Under the pieces are notes generated by a model. The model searched no databases and was not told the DNA's origin. It was given only the letters and a program-made list of their open reading frames with translations. From Streptomyces sp. R28 (lineage in GTDB: Bacteria > Actinomycetota > Actinomycetes > Streptomycetales > Streptomycetaceae), in assembly GCF_041052385.1 (NCBI RefSeq), contig NZ_CP163439.1, forward strand, positions 6,747,001 through 6,811,000: DNA of 64,000 nucleotides, written 5' to 3'. This document shows positions 1-8,439 of this stretch, in pieces. How positions within the stretch are numbered: the stretch's first letter is position 1; every line of letters starts with the position of its first letter. Both the position numbers and the translations under genes were made by a program.

Positions 1-116
1 TTGGCCATGTCGGTACGGACGGCGTCGTCGACGGGCACGAGCCCGCCCGCCTTCTCCCGCGGTACGGGCGCCACGGCCTCGGGCGGGGTGAGCGTGAAGG
101 TGTCGTCGTTGTTCAC
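1..116 (-). CDS. TelA-like toxic anion resistance protein, N-terminal fragment
   Basis: Only the first 38 codons lie in the window; the gene runs off the left edge. Translation on the minus strand from the GTG at 116 gives a protein beginning MNNDDTFTLTPPEAV, then a stretch ending VPVDDAVRTDMA. This resembles from memory the N-terminus of actinobacterial TelA/KlaA (toxic anion resistance) proteins, which carry a TPPEAV-like start before a long helical body. A GGGGG ribosome binding site lies 7 bases upstream. It follows the solute-binding-like gene by 14 bases, so the two are probably co-transcribed. The family is linked to tellurite and membrane-stress resistance, but its biochemistry is poorly defined. 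The call rests on a short fragment. Confidence 0.6.
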   Translation of the reverse strand, partial: MNNDDTFTLTPPEAVAPVPREKAGGLVPVDDAVRTDMA

Positions 117-130
117 AGATGTTTCCCCCG

Positions 131-1195
131 TTATCCGCGTGCCCGGCGCGCCATCTCGTGCAGCACCGCGGAGGTGGGCACGGGCGCCTGCCGGACGCCG
201 GTCAGTTCCTGCTTGAGGTAGGTGGTGGCCGAGGCGAACTCGGCGGCGGCGCCCTGCGGCCGAAACCCGTGCCGAAGGGCCAGCCTGCGCAACTCCGGGT
301 CGGCGGAGAGGAGTTCGGCGAGCGCCTTGCCGTCGTCGGTGAGCGGTACGACGGTGTGGTCGCTGTTGACCGTGGTGTCCGGGTAGAGCACGACCAGGTC
401 GCCGGGCTTCTGCCCGTCCGCGAGCAGCGAGGCGACCTGCGACTCGTAGACCAGGACCAGCGGGTTGCCCACCCCGCTGACGAAGTCCCGGAAGACCGCG
501 TCCGAGCCGGCCTGCTGGGCGCCCTGGACGGTGACGAGCTTCTTCAGCAGGGGCTCGGTGCGGTCGAGGTCGGCCTCGCCCGCGACCACCCGGCCGCCGT
601 TCGCCACGTAGGAGGCGGCGGCGAGGTAGAGGGCACCGGAGTTGGAGGACTCCGGGTCGGTGCTGGAGATGAAGAGCGTCCCGCTCAACTCGCCGTACTT
701 CTCGGCCCCCTTGAGCTGCTGCCAGGTGCGGTCGCGCTCGGCGGCGTCCAGGTAGGCGGCCATGTCGAGCGTGCCGCGGCTCGGCTGATCGAGGGTGGCG
801 AGCCCGTTGCCCGCGAGCACCTCGGCGGCGCCTCGGTGGGCCACGATGACGAGCGGCGAGTAGAAGGGGCGCGGCAAGGGCTGCCGTGCGCCGTACTTCT
901 TGGCCAGTTCGTCCGCGGGCGCCTGACTGGACGGGAAGGCGAAGTCGTAGCCCTTGAGGTCCAGCCCCTCCATGGCCCAGGACCCGGAGGCCTCGGCCTT
1001 CACGGTGTAGCCCTTGGCGGCGAGGGCCCGCACCACGTCGGGATCGGCGAAGAACTCCGCCTTCTCCGATCCGATCACTCCCTGCACGGTCTTCGTTGCC
1101 GTGCCGTTGTCCTCATCACTGCGACCCGCGACGACGGCGGCCACCACGCCACCGATCAGCAGAACCGCGAGGACGATCCCTGCGATACGTCTCAC
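131..1195 (-). CDS. Membrane-anchored solute-binding-like protein
   Basis: A 354-residue protein with an N-terminal membrane segment at about residues 2-24 (hydrophobic run IAGIVLAVLLIGGVVAAVVA). The extracellular body has the pattern of a type 2 periplasmic-binding fold: VIGSEKAEFFADPDVV near the start, a central STDPESSNSGALY segment, and a late VVLYPDTTVNSDHTVVPL segment. This kind of protein is often found next to TelA-like genes in streptomycetes, as here. It probably binds an extracellular ligand or acts in a surface assembly; no substrate can be named. I chose the GTG at 1195, immediately before the basic residues of the anchor, over an ATG at 1258 that would add a polar extension. The best ribosome binding site (GGGAG) sits somewhat far from it. 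Confidence 0.65.
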   Translation of the reverse strand: MRRIAGIVLAVLLIGGVVAAVVAGRSDEDNGTATKTVQGVIGSEKAEFFADPDVVRALAAKGYTVKAEASGSWAMEGLDLKGYDFAFPSSQAPADELAKKYGARQPLPRPFYSPLVIVAHRGAAEVLAGNGLATLDQPSRGTLDMAAYLDAAERDRTWQQLKGAEKYGELSGTLFISSTDPESSNSGALYLAAASYVANGGRVVAGEADLDRTEPLLKKLVTVQGAQQAGSDAVFRDFVSGVGNPLVLVYESQVASLLADGQKPGDLVVLYPDTTVNSDHTVVPLTDDGKALAELLSADPELRRLALRHGFRPQGAAAEFASATTYLKQELTGVRQAPVPTSAVLHEMARRARG

Positions 1196-1490
1196 GCAGG
1201 GGAGAGTGCTCCCGGAATCAAAAGTTCCCCGCCGCCCGGGGTGAACGGGAGGTGTCACACCGGTCCCGGTACAACACGGGGCTCCTGCAACGCCCTGTCT
1301 TCAGGGGCGCGGGGCTGTGTCGATGTGCGGCTCCGCCGCGTGGGCGCGACCAGCCACAGACAACCCGCAGCCGCCGCACGACAGAAGCCCTACGGCGAAA
1401 CGGCGAACGCGGCCAAAGCCAACGCAGTGCTGTGGCACCCGGTCCGCGCGTCGCTGCGGGTGCACGCGGACCGGGGCCGTTCAGGGGGTG
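1196..1490. other. Intergenic region carrying a dispersed repeat copy
   Basis: No gene is supported here. The region separates two minus-strand genes and would be the promoter region of the solute-binding-like gene. It contains one copy (1304-1355) of an intergenic element repeated near 40.8 kb. The open frames crossing it have poor codon use and no ribosome binding sites. Confidence 0.6.
1304..1355. repeat. Dispersed intergenic repeat, copy 1
   Basis: A stretch beginning GGGGCGCGGGGCTGTGTCGA and ending GGGCGCGACCAGCC is nearly identical to 40799-40850. Within it GCGGC-TCC-GCCGC can form a small hairpin. Both copies lie between genes and outside any credible coding frame. I recall similar intergenic elements in other streptomycetes, but that is memory, not a search. 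Confidence 0.75.
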
Positions 1491-1913
1491 TCAGCCGACG
1501 CCGGTCAACTCCTGCGACTCGGCCTGCGCGGCAGCGTGCGCGTCCATGCGCTCGGCGGCGAGGATCGCGGCAGCGGTGTCCGCACGAGACGCAGCAACCA
1601 CCAACGCCCGCCCGGCAAGCGCATGCGCCCGCCGATGCAGCGCGGCAAGCCTCGCCTCACCGCCGGAGGCACCCGCGCGGGCCGGCGAAGCGCCGCCCCG
1701 CAGTCGGCTCACCTGCTCGGCGAGCCGAGTCGCCGCCGTGTCGAGGTCACCGGACGGGGCCGGTGCGCGCAGCTCGTCCGTGACGGCGAGCAGCGCACCG
1801 AGGTGCCCCGCGAGCTGGATGTCCAGCTCCTCCTCGCGTGAGCGGTGGGGGAAGTCGGTGGTGTTGCCGGCCATCGTGCTGTGGACCGACTTGGTTCGGA
1901 TCGGTTCGTACAT
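1491..1913 (-). CDS. Small conserved hypothetical protein
   Basis: A 140-residue protein that begins MYEPIRTKSVHSTMAG and is mostly helical and Ala/Arg/Glu-rich, with no signal peptide or membrane segment. I recognise no domain. The start at 1913 has an excellent AGGAGG site 7 bases upstream; an in-frame ATG at 1946 would lie upstream of it and is less likely. The downstream part looks like a helical bundle (LAEQVSRLRGG, LAALHRRAHALAG). It lies about 100 bases downstream of the aminotransferase on the same strand. Function unknown. Confidence 0.7.
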   Translation of the reverse strand: MYEPIRTKSVHSTMAGNTTDFPHRSREEELDIQLAGHLGALLAVTDELRAPAPSGDLDTAATRLAEQVSRLRGGASPARAGASGGEARLAALHRRAHALAGRALVVAASRADTAAAILAAERMDAHAAAQAESQELTGVG

Positions 1914-2015
1914 GGGATGGCCTCCTGTGCGCTGACAGGAAACCATCCTAGCTTAGATTCTGTCTAAAGTTGAGCGCTTCGCAAAAGCGGACGACCTGCA
2001 CACGCAGTGTGAGCG

Positions 2016-3227
2016 TCAGGGCTGGCCGTACCCGTCGAGGAACCGCGCGATCCGCCCCACCGCGTCCCGCAGATCAGTGACCGTCGGCAGGGTCACGATC
2101 CGGAAGTGGTCCGGCTCGGGCCAGTTGAAGCCGCTGCCCTGGACGACCATGATCTTCTCGCGGCGCAGCAGGTCGAGGACCATCTGCCGGTCGTCCTTGA
2201 TCTTGAAGACCTTGGGGTCGAGGCGCGGGAACAGATACAGCGCTCCCTTCGGCCGCACGCACGTCACCCCGGGGATCTGCGTCAGCAGCTCGTAGGCGAC
2301 ATCCACCTGCTCCTTCAGCCGCCCCCCGGGCAGCACCAGGTCGTTGATGGTCTGCCGTCCGCTGAGGGCGGCCACGACTCCGTGCTGACCGGGCATGTTC
2401 GCGCACAGCCGCATGTTCGCGAGGATGGTGAGGCCCTCGATGTAGGAGTCGGCGTGGGCGCGCGGGCCCGAGATCGACATCCATCCCACCCGGTAGCCGG
2501 CGACCCGGTAGGCCTTCGACATGCCGTTGAAGGTGAGGGTGAGCAGGTCGGGGGCGACGGCGGCGGTCGGGGTGTGCGTGGCGCCGTCGTAGAGGATCTT
2601 GTCGTAGATCTCGTCGGAGCAGACGAGGAGGTTGTGCCGCCGGGCGATGTCCGTCAGCCCGCGGATCATGGCCTCGTCGTACACGGCCCCCGTCGGGTTG
2701 TTGGGGTTGATGATGACGATGGCCTTGGTGCGGTCGGTGACCTTGCGCTCGACGTCGGCGAGGTCGGGCATCCAGTCGGACTGCTCGTCGCACCGGTAGT
2801 GGACCGCGGTGCCGCCGGACAGGGAGACCGCGGCGGTCCACAGCGGATAGTCGGGCGCCGGGACCAGCACCTCGTCCCCGTCGTCGAGCAGCCCCTGCAT
2901 CGCCATGACGATCAGCTCGGAGACGCCGTTGCCGATGAAGACGTGCTCGACGTCGGTCTCGATGCCGAGGGTCTGGTTGTGCATGACGACGGCGCGGCGG
3001 GCGGCGAGCAGGCCCTTGGCGTCGCCGTACCCGTGGGCCGACGACACGTTCCGGAGGACGTCCTCCAGGATCTCGGGCGGACACTCGAAGCCGAACGCGG
3101 CCGGGTTTCCGGTGTTCAGCTTGAGGATCCGATGCCCTGCCGACTCGAGCCGCATCGCCTCCTCGAGCACCGGGCCCCGGATCTCGTAACAGACGTTGGC
3201 GAGCTTCGTCGACTGGATCACCTGCAT
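2016..3227 (-). CDS. PLP-dependent aminotransferase, alanine aminotransferase type (AlaA-like)
   Basis: A 403-residue fold-type I aminotransferase. NPNNPTG lies near residues 174-180 and the SKAYRVAGYR motif contains the likely Schiff-base lysine, about Lys238. The N-terminus (MQVIQSTKLANVCYEIRGPV) and the TGNPAAFGFE segment match the AlaA/YfbQ-like group, which interconverts alanine and pyruvate with glutamate/2-oxoglutarate. The frame is open to a GTG at 3323 with a GGGAG site, but those 32 extra codons use TTA, CTA, ATA and CAA, all rare in this genome, so I start at 3227. There is no ribosome binding site before 3227; a TAAGCT hexamer about 10 bases upstream suggests a leaderless transcript. 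It is divergent from the repeat-containing membrane protein. Confidence 0.85.
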   Translation of the reverse strand: MQVIQSTKLANVCYEIRGPVLEEAMRLESAGHRILKLNTGNPAAFGFECPPEILEDVLRNVSSAHGYGDAKGLLAARRAVVMHNQTLGIETDVEHVFIGNGVSELIVMAMQGLLDDGDEVLVPAPDYPLWTAAVSLSGGTAVHYRCDEQSDWMPDLADVERKVTDRTKAIVIINPNNPTGAVYDEAMIRGLTDIARRHNLLVCSDEIYDKILYDGATHTPTAAVAPDLLTLTFNGMSKAYRVAGYRVGWMSISGPRAHADSYIEGLTILANMRLCANMPGQHGVVAALSGRQTINDLVLPGGRLKEQVDVAYELLTQIPGVTCVRPKGALYLFPRLDPKVFKIKDDRQMVLDLLRREKIMVVQGSGFNWPEPDHFRIVTLPTVTDLRDAVGRIARFLDGYGQP

Positions 3228-3353
3228 GTCAAGGAGCTTACGGCTCGGTAAAGCCCCCTGGGCCGTGTTTTCCGACACGTGAGACGCGGGGGTTTGAGCT
3301 GTTATCGCCGGTAGCTGTGCCACGGGCCGCTCCCGTCTCTAGAATGCGCGGTC

Positions 3354-4112
3354 ATGTCCAGGCCACCCGAGCGCGAAAACGAGCCACCTCAGGCGCCGCC
3401 GAACGTGTACCACCCGAGGCCGACGGCACCCCCCGCGTACGAGGAGTACACGGACCCCGCGGCCGCGCACGGCTGGCAGAACGTGTACGACGAGACGGCG
3501 GAGCTGCCTCCGGTGAGCGGCGAGGTGGCCGCCGGCCACGGCCGGGGCGAGAGCTCGGGTGCCGGCGGCGTCGGCCTGGCTGCGGGTGCGGGTGCGGGTG
3601 CGGGTGCGGGTGCGGGTGCGGGTGCGGCTGCGGGACGTGGCCGTCGGGCCGGCGGCTCGGGCCGGCGTGCGCGCCGCAAGCCCGGCGTCTGGCGCTCGCG
3701 GCGTGCGGCGGTGGTGGCCGGCGCGGTGGGGGCGGTGTCGGCGGCGGTGATAGCCGGGCTCTCCCTCTCCGACTCGTCGTCGGCGGGCGACCCGCAGGGA
3801 AAGCGGGACCGCACGAGCCCGACGGCGGACGACTCGGCGGACCCGACGGAACCGTCCGACGGCGCGGCGGCCGGTGTACGTCCGTTCGACGACACCGAGC
3901 CGTCACGCTCCCAGCCCGCCACCGCCTCGGCGAGCCCCTCGGCCTCCGGCGACCCCACGGACAAGGCCGACGAGCCCTCACCCACCCCGTCCACGAGCAG
4001 CACGGCCGCCACCACACCCACTGCATCCCCGACCCCGACCGACCCGGGCAACGCCAACGGCAATCCGGGCCACGGGCAGGGCGGCACAAAAGGGCCCAAG
4101 TGGCAGCAGTGA
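3354..4112 (+). CDS. Pro/Ala-rich single-pass membrane protein with Ala-Gly repeat
   Basis: A 252-residue low-complexity protein. Residues 1-60 are Pro/Glu/Tyr-rich. Residues 77-92 are an alternating Ala-Gly tract encoded by a 6-bp tandem repeat. Residues 97-116 are strongly basic (RGRRAGGSGRRARRKPG type), followed by one hydrophobic span at about 118-138. The remainder is an extracellular-type Ser/Thr/Pro/Asp-rich tail. The charge pattern suggests a cytoplasmic N-terminus and an external C-terminus. No domain is recognised. It is divergent from the aminotransferase with about 125 bases between the starts. Function unknown. Confidence 0.7.
   Translation: MSRPPERENEPPQAPPNVYHPRPTAPPAYEEYTDPAAAHGWQNVYDETAELPPVSGEVAAGHGRGESSGAGGVGLAAGAGAGAGAGAGAGAAAGRGRRAGGSGRRARRKPGVWRSRRAAVVAGAVGAVSAAVIAGLSLSDSSSAGDPQGKRDRTSPTADDSADPTEPSDGAAAGVRPFDDTEPSRSQPATASASPSASGDPTDKADEPSPTPSTSSTAATTPTASPTPTDPGNANGNPGHGQGGTKGPKWQQ
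3582..3623 (+). repeat. 6-bp tandem repeat GCGGGT, seven units
   Basis: Seven exact copies of GCGGGT encode alternating Ala-Gly in the membrane protein at 3354-4112. The tract is in phase, so loss or gain of units changes only the tract length. Such a run can vary by slippage. Confidence 0.9.
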
Positions 4113-4397
4113 CCGGCAGTCCGGCTGAACTGTGGCCCGCACGCGGATCTCACGCCGGGTGAGTCCGGAGTGTGCCGGTTGTGGTGAACCGATCGCCCTC
4201 CGGTGAACTTCCTGCGCCCCCCGCCGTGCAGATCTGCCGCACCCTTCAATTCCCGTGATAGGGAAACCCCTACGACTTGAACTCGCCGGTAAGTAAGTCC
4301 TTGTCCGCACCCCCCTCGTGCGTGACAATGCGCATGACAAAAATGCGGGTGGCCGGAAGTTCTTCGGTCACCCCTCTTCGTATGAGGGGACCCCCAC

Positions 4398-5330
4398 ATG
4401 AGAAAACCTCTCGGCGCCGCCCTCCTCGCCCTGGCGATAGCCGGGGCCGGCGCCGTACCCGCGGTCGCGGCTCCCGTGGAGTCGGCCTCGTCCTTCGGCA
4501 AGAGCGTGGACACGGGCTCGGTCACGTCGGTGGTCAATGACACCGTCGCCTCCACCGCGGACACCCTTGACCAGGTCCTGAACGGTCCCAAGGTTCAGGC
4601 CGTCAACTTCGCGGGCACCGTGGCACTCAGCAACTGCTCCGGCTCCCTCGTCCGCTTCTCCGACTCGGAGGACAACGACCCGGCGCTGGTGATGACCAAC
4701 GGCCACTGTCTGGAGACCGGCATGCCCGGCCCCGGCCAGGTCGTGGTCGACCGGGCCTCCAGCCGTACCTTCAGTCTGCTCAACTCCTCGGGCAACCGGG
4801 CCGGCACCCTGCGTGCCAGCAAGATCGCCTACGGGACGATGACCGACACGGACGTCGCCTTCTACCAACTCACCACGACGTACGCGCAGATCAAGAGCTC
4901 GTACAGCATCAACCCGCTCACCGTGGCCGACACCCACCCGGTCAAGGGCACCGCCATCACCGTCGCCTCCGGCTACTGGAAGCGGCTGTACAGCTGCAAC
5001 ATCGACGGGTTCGCGTACCGCCTCAAGGAAGGCGACTGGACCTTCAAGGACTCGGTCCGCTACACCTCCGCCTGCAACACCATCGGAGGAACCTCCGGCT
5101 CCCCCGTCATCGACCAGGCCACCAACAAGGTCGTCGCCGTCAACAACACCGGCAACGAGGACGGCGAGCGCTGCACGGTCAACAACCCGTGCGAGGTGGA
5201 CGAGAGCGGCAACGTCACCGTCCACCAGGGCATCAACTACGCCCAGGAGATCTACCAGATCCCCGCGTGCTTCGGCGTCGACAACAAGCTCGACCTGAGT
5301 GCGAGCGGGTGCGTGCTGCCCAAGCCGTAG
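4398..5330 (+). CDS. Secreted chymotrypsin-fold serine protease
   Basis: A 310-residue secreted protein. Residues 1-25 form a Sec signal peptide (MRKPL, hydrophobic Ala/Leu core, cleavage near AVA-AP). The catalytic triad can be read as His103 (TNGHC), Asp152 (TDTDVAFY) and Ser233 (GGTSGSP). This places it with S1/V8-like trypsin-fold proteases. Several cysteines (Cys80/Cys104, Cys200/Cys226 and a C-terminal set) probably form disulfides. Residues 26-68 may be a short propeptide. A GAGGGGA site precedes the ATG. The roughly 285-base upstream gap suggests its own promoter. It converges on the D-aminoacylase gene. Its likely role is extracellular protein degradation; specificity cannot be read. 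Confidence 0.88.
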   Translation: MRKPLGAALLALAIAGAGAVPAVAAPVESASSFGKSVDTGSVTSVVNDTVASTADTLDQVLNGPKVQAVNFAGTVALSNCSGSLVRFSDSEDNDPALVMTNGHCLETGMPGPGQVVVDRASSRTFSLLNSSGNRAGTLRASKIAYGTMTDTDVAFYQLTTTYAQIKSSYSINPLTVADTHPVKGTAITVASGYWKRLYSCNIDGFAYRLKEGDWTFKDSVRYTSACNTIGGTSGSPVIDQATNKVVAVNNTGNEDGERCTVNNPCEVDESGNVTVHQGINYAQEIYQIPACFGVDNKLDLSASGCVLPKP

Positions 5331-5373
5331 CCCCACATCGTGCGGTGGGTGGTCCTCAGGTCACCGAGGTGGA

Positions 5374-6999
5374 TCACTTTGGTGTCCTGCGGACCGCCCG
5401 CCCCGCGAGTACGTCCGTCCTGCGGCCGTCCTCGATCACGAAACGGCCGTCCACGAGGACGTACGGAATACCCCTCGGCAGCCTCCGCGGCTCCTCGAAG
5501 GTCGAACCCGCCGCCACCGTCCCCGGGTCGAACAGCACCAGGTCCGCCCGGTAGCCCTCGCGGACCAGCCCCCGGTCCGGCAGCCGCAGCCGCGCCGCCG
5601 GGCGCGCGGTCAGATGGGCCACACACTCCTCCAGGGACAGGACCCCCAACTCCCGCACGTACCGGCCGAGGTAGTGCGGGAACGTGCCGTACGCCCTCGG
5701 ATGTGGCTTCGTGCCCTGCAGGATGCCGTCCGAACCGCCGGTGTGGACGCGGTGCCGCATGATCGCCCGTACGTTCTCCTCGTGGCCCACGTGCTGGAGG
5801 ATCGTCGAGCCCAGCCGGTCTTGGAGCAGCAGACGCCGGGCGGTCACCCAGGGGGCCTCGCCCCGCGCGTCCGCCGACTGCCGGACCGTACGGCCCACGA
5901 AGTCCCCGAGCGCCGGGTCGCTCACGCCCGAGATCTCGATCGTGTCCCACTCGATGGGCACGCCGTGGCAGCCGTCCGCGCCGATGACCTCCATGTGGTG
6001 GCGGATGCGCTCGGCCGTCGCGTCGTCCGACAGCCGGGCCAGGATCGCCTCGGGGCCGCCCTCGCTCGCCCAGCTCGGCAGCATGGCGACGAGGGTCGTG
6101 CAGCCGGGGGTGTAGGGGTAGGTGTCGAGAGTGATGTCGGCCCCGGACTCCAGCGCCTTGTCCAGCAGGGACAGCAGCTCCGGCGCCCGGCCCTTGTTCA
6201 CGCCGAAGTTCATCGTGGCGTGGGCCAGGTGCAGGGAGCAGTCCGCCTCCCTCGTCAGGGCCACCATCTCCTCGTACGCCTCCAGGGCCCCCGCCCCGTA
6301 GGAGCGGTGGTGCGGGCAGTAGTAGCCGCCGTACGACGCCACCACCCGGCACAGCTCCGTCAGCTCGGCGTCCTTGGCGTACATGCCGGGCGTGTACGTC
6401 AGCCCGGACGACATGCCGACCGCGCCCTGCTCCATGCCCTGTGCGACCAACTGCCGCATCCGGTCGAGCTCGTCCGGCGTCGCCTGCCTGTCCTCCCAGC
6501 CGACGGCGAGTGCGCGGACCGTGCCCTGGGGGATCAGGTACGCCGCGTTCACCGCGATGCCCCGGCCTTCGAAACCGGAGTCGAGGCGGTCCAGGTACTC
6601 GCCGACCGTCCGCCAGTCGAAGTCGATGTCGTCGCCGGAGCCGTTCCAGCCGGTGATCGCGCGGCGGACCTCGGCGAGGGTGCGGTCGTCGACCGGGGCG
6701 TACGACAGGCCGTCCTGGCCGATGACCTCAAGGGTGACGCCCTGTGCGGCCTTGGCGCTGTGGTCGGGGTCGCGGAGCAGCGCCAGGTCGCTGTGGGCGT
6801 GCATGTCGATGAAGCCGGGGGAGAGGACGAGTCCCTCCGCGTCCAGTTCCCGTCGCGCCTTTGGGCGTTGGCAGCCGGCCGCCGCGGCCTCCTGGACGAT
6901 CGACACGATCCTGCCGTCGTTCACGACCACATCGGCGCGGTACGACGCGGCGCCGCTGCCGTCCACGACGTCCGCGTCCCGAATGACCAGGTCCTCCAT
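5374..6999 (-). CDS. N-acyl-D-amino-acid deacylase (D-aminoacylase)
   Basis: A 541-residue amidohydrolase-superfamily enzyme. The N-terminal beta-sandwich is followed by GFIDMHAHSD, with metal-ligand histidines at about 67 and 69. Further ligand candidates lie in the CPHHRSYG and HLAHATMNFG segments, and HTGGSDGIL near residue 430 matches the late conserved Asp region of D-aminoacylases. It hydrolyses N-acyl-D-amino acids to D-amino acid plus acid and is expected to be cytoplasmic. The start at 6999 has a strong GAGGAGG site; the frame is open further upstream but overlaps the deaminase gene. It lies 32 bases after the deaminase, so both are one operon. The next gene (PLP deaminase) would consume the D-amino acid. 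Confidence 0.88.
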   Translation of the reverse strand: MEDLVIRDADVVDGSGAASYRADVVVNDGRIVSIVQEAAAAGCQRPKARRELDAEGLVLSPGFIDMHAHSDLALLRDPDHSAKAAQGVTLEVIGQDGLSYAPVDDRTLAEVRRAITGWNGSGDDIDFDWRTVGEYLDRLDSGFEGRGIAVNAAYLIPQGTVRALAVGWEDRQATPDELDRMRQLVAQGMEQGAVGMSSGLTYTPGMYAKDAELTELCRVVASYGGYYCPHHRSYGAGALEAYEEMVALTREADCSLHLAHATMNFGVNKGRAPELLSLLDKALESGADITLDTYPYTPGCTTLVAMLPSWASEGGPEAILARLSDDATAERIRHHMEVIGADGCHGVPIEWDTIEISGVSDPALGDFVGRTVRQSADARGEAPWVTARRLLLQDRLGSTILQHVGHEENVRAIMRHRVHTGGSDGILQGTKPHPRAYGTFPHYLGRYVRELGVLSLEECVAHLTARPAARLRLPDRGLVREGYRADLVLFDPGTVAAGSTFEEPRRLPRGIPYVLVDGRFVIEDGRRTDVLAGRAVRRTPK

Positions 7000-7031
7000 G
7001 GACGTACCTCCTCGAAGAACGTGCGGATGGA

Positions 7032-8303
7032 CTAGAAGAACGTGCGGATGTAGTCGACGACCGTCCCGTCCGCCTGCGCGACCGGAATCAGCTGCCACTT
7101 GTCGAACGACGTGCACGGGTGGGACAGCCCCATGCCGAGCCAGTCCCCGACCTCCAGGTCCGCCTCCTCGGACGTCCGCAGCCACGCGTGCTGGTCGGAC
7201 AGGGCGGTCACCGAGATGCCGGTGGCCGGGCGCTCGGCGCCGTCCCGGCGGACCACCTGGGCGAAGGGCAGGTCGAGGTCGTACGCCGCGTCCCGCTTGC
7301 CCGCGTTGACGAAGGCCTGGTCGGGGGAGGGGCGGGAGACGACCTGGGCCCAGAGGCGGAAGGCGGGTTCGAGGGCGCCCTCCTGCGGGACCCGGTTGAA
7401 CGGGGTCAGCTTGCGGTAGTGGCCGTCGTCATGCGAGACGTACGCGCCCGAGCGCAGCAACTTCAGCACCGGAAGGGAGAGTTCGGGGATCTGCGCGAAC
7501 ACGTCCGCCACCGCGTCGAACCACGCGCTGCCGCCCGCGCTGACGACGATCTCCTCGAGCCCCGTGAAACGGCCCGCCTTGTCGAATTCGGCGGCCAGCG
7601 AGACCAGTCGGCGCAGCCACGCCCGCACCCGCTCGGGGTTCGCCTGCGGGACCTCGCCCTCGTACCCGGCGACGCCGACCAGTCGTAGCGTCGACACGTC
7701 CGCCACCGCGTCCGCGACGGCAACGCACTCCGCCTCCGTACGGACGCCGGTACGGGCACCCTCGCCGGCCGCGGGCTCGACCACCACGTCCAGCGGGCGG
7801 GTGGTCCCGGCGTCGCGCAGCGCGGCGTCCATCTGCTGCACGCCGCGCACGGAGTCGACGTAGCAGATGAGGCGGAAGTCGGGGTCGGCCGCCAGCTCGC
7901 CGGCGATCCAGCGCAGGGCCGCCGGGTCCACGAGCTCGTTGGCGAGGAAGATCCGCCGGGTTCCGTACGCCCGCGCCACCCGGACCTGGTGCGGCACCGC
8001 GAGCGTGATGCCCCACGCGCCGTGCTCGATCTGCCGCTGGAACAGCTGGGGGGCCATGGAGGTCTTGCCGTGCGGGGCGAAGGCGAGGCCGTGGCGGACC
8101 GCGTACGTCTCCATGAGGTCGAGGTTGTGCTCCAGGCGCTCGGCGGAGAGCGCGAGGACGGGGGTGGCGAAGCCGCCGGTGAAGAGGTTGCGGCGCTGGG
8201 CGGCCAACTCGGCGACGGTCAGGCCGTCGGCGTCCGGGGGGAGGCCCTTGAAGCGGTGATCGACGCGTTCCTCGGCCAGTCGGACGAGCGCCTCGTTGCT
8301 CAT
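7032..8303 (-). CDS. PLP-dependent D-amino-acid deaminase / D-threonine-aldolase-like protein
   Basis: A 423-residue fold-type III PLP enzyme (alanine-racemase-like barrel plus a C-terminal beta domain). Lys80 in APHGKTSMAP is the likely cofactor lysine. The C-terminal GLSHPCTSFDKW segment (His395, Cys397) matches the metal-binding His-x-Cys of the D-serine dehydratase/D-threonine aldolase group. It probably deaminates or cleaves D-amino acids; the exact substrate cannot be read. The ATG at 8303 has a GGGAGG site. It is first in a two-gene operon with D-aminoacylase and divergent from the kinase-iclR-ridA operon. RidA, made in the other arm, would hydrolyse the reactive imine/enamine that such enzymes release. 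Confidence 0.8.
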   Translation of the reverse strand: MSNEALVRLAEERVDHRFKGLPPDADGLTVAELAAQRRNLFTGGFATPVLALSAERLEHNLDLMETYAVRHGLAFAPHGKTSMAPQLFQRQIEHGAWGITLAVPHQVRVARAYGTRRIFLANELVDPAALRWIAGELAADPDFRLICYVDSVRGVQQMDAALRDAGTTRPLDVVVEPAAGEGARTGVRTEAECVAVADAVADVSTLRLVGVAGYEGEVPQANPERVRAWLRRLVSLAAEFDKAGRFTGLEEIVVSAGGSAWFDAVADVFAQIPELSLPVLKLLRSGAYVSHDDGHYRKLTPFNRVPQEGALEPAFRLWAQVVSRPSPDQAFVNAGKRDAAYDLDLPFAQVVRRDGAERPATGISVTALSDQHAWLRTSEEADLEVGDWLGMGLSHPCTSFDKWQLIPVAQADGTVVDYIRTFF

Positions 8304-8324
8304 GGAGCCTCCCTGATCTGGGCG

Positions 8325-8341
8325 GTTGCATTCTCTGCAAC
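8325..8341. promoter_or_regulatory. Inverted repeat, candidate IclR operator
   Basis: GTTGCA-TTCTC-TGCAAC is a perfect 6-bp inverted repeat with a 5-base spacer. It lies in the 136-bp region between the divergent deaminase and kinase genes. A near-palindrome of this size is the expected type of site for an IclR-family protein, and iclR is the second gene of the plus-strand arm. The position, 22 bases before the deaminase start, would let a bound repressor block the minus-strand promoter. The assignment to this regulator is inference. Confidence 0.55.
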
Positions 8342-8439
8342 GTCCATTGCGTATATCGCTTACCGCTGTCTAACATCTCGGCCAACGCGGGGTCAACGAC
8401 AGCCGCGTCCCGCGCAACCGCCGAGGAGCTACGACCATC

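Noticed and set aside
119..1783. Long plus-strand open frames antisense to the minus-strand genes
   Set aside because: Long antisense frames are expected in high-GC DNA. They have no ribosome binding site, no domain and wrong third-position GC bias; the same holds for similar frames throughout the window.
3228..3323. N-terminal extension of the aminotransferase from the GTG at 3323
   Set aside because: Although a GGGAG site precedes it, the 32 codons include TTA, CTA, ATA and CAA, all very rare in this genome, and the conserved protein begins at 3227.
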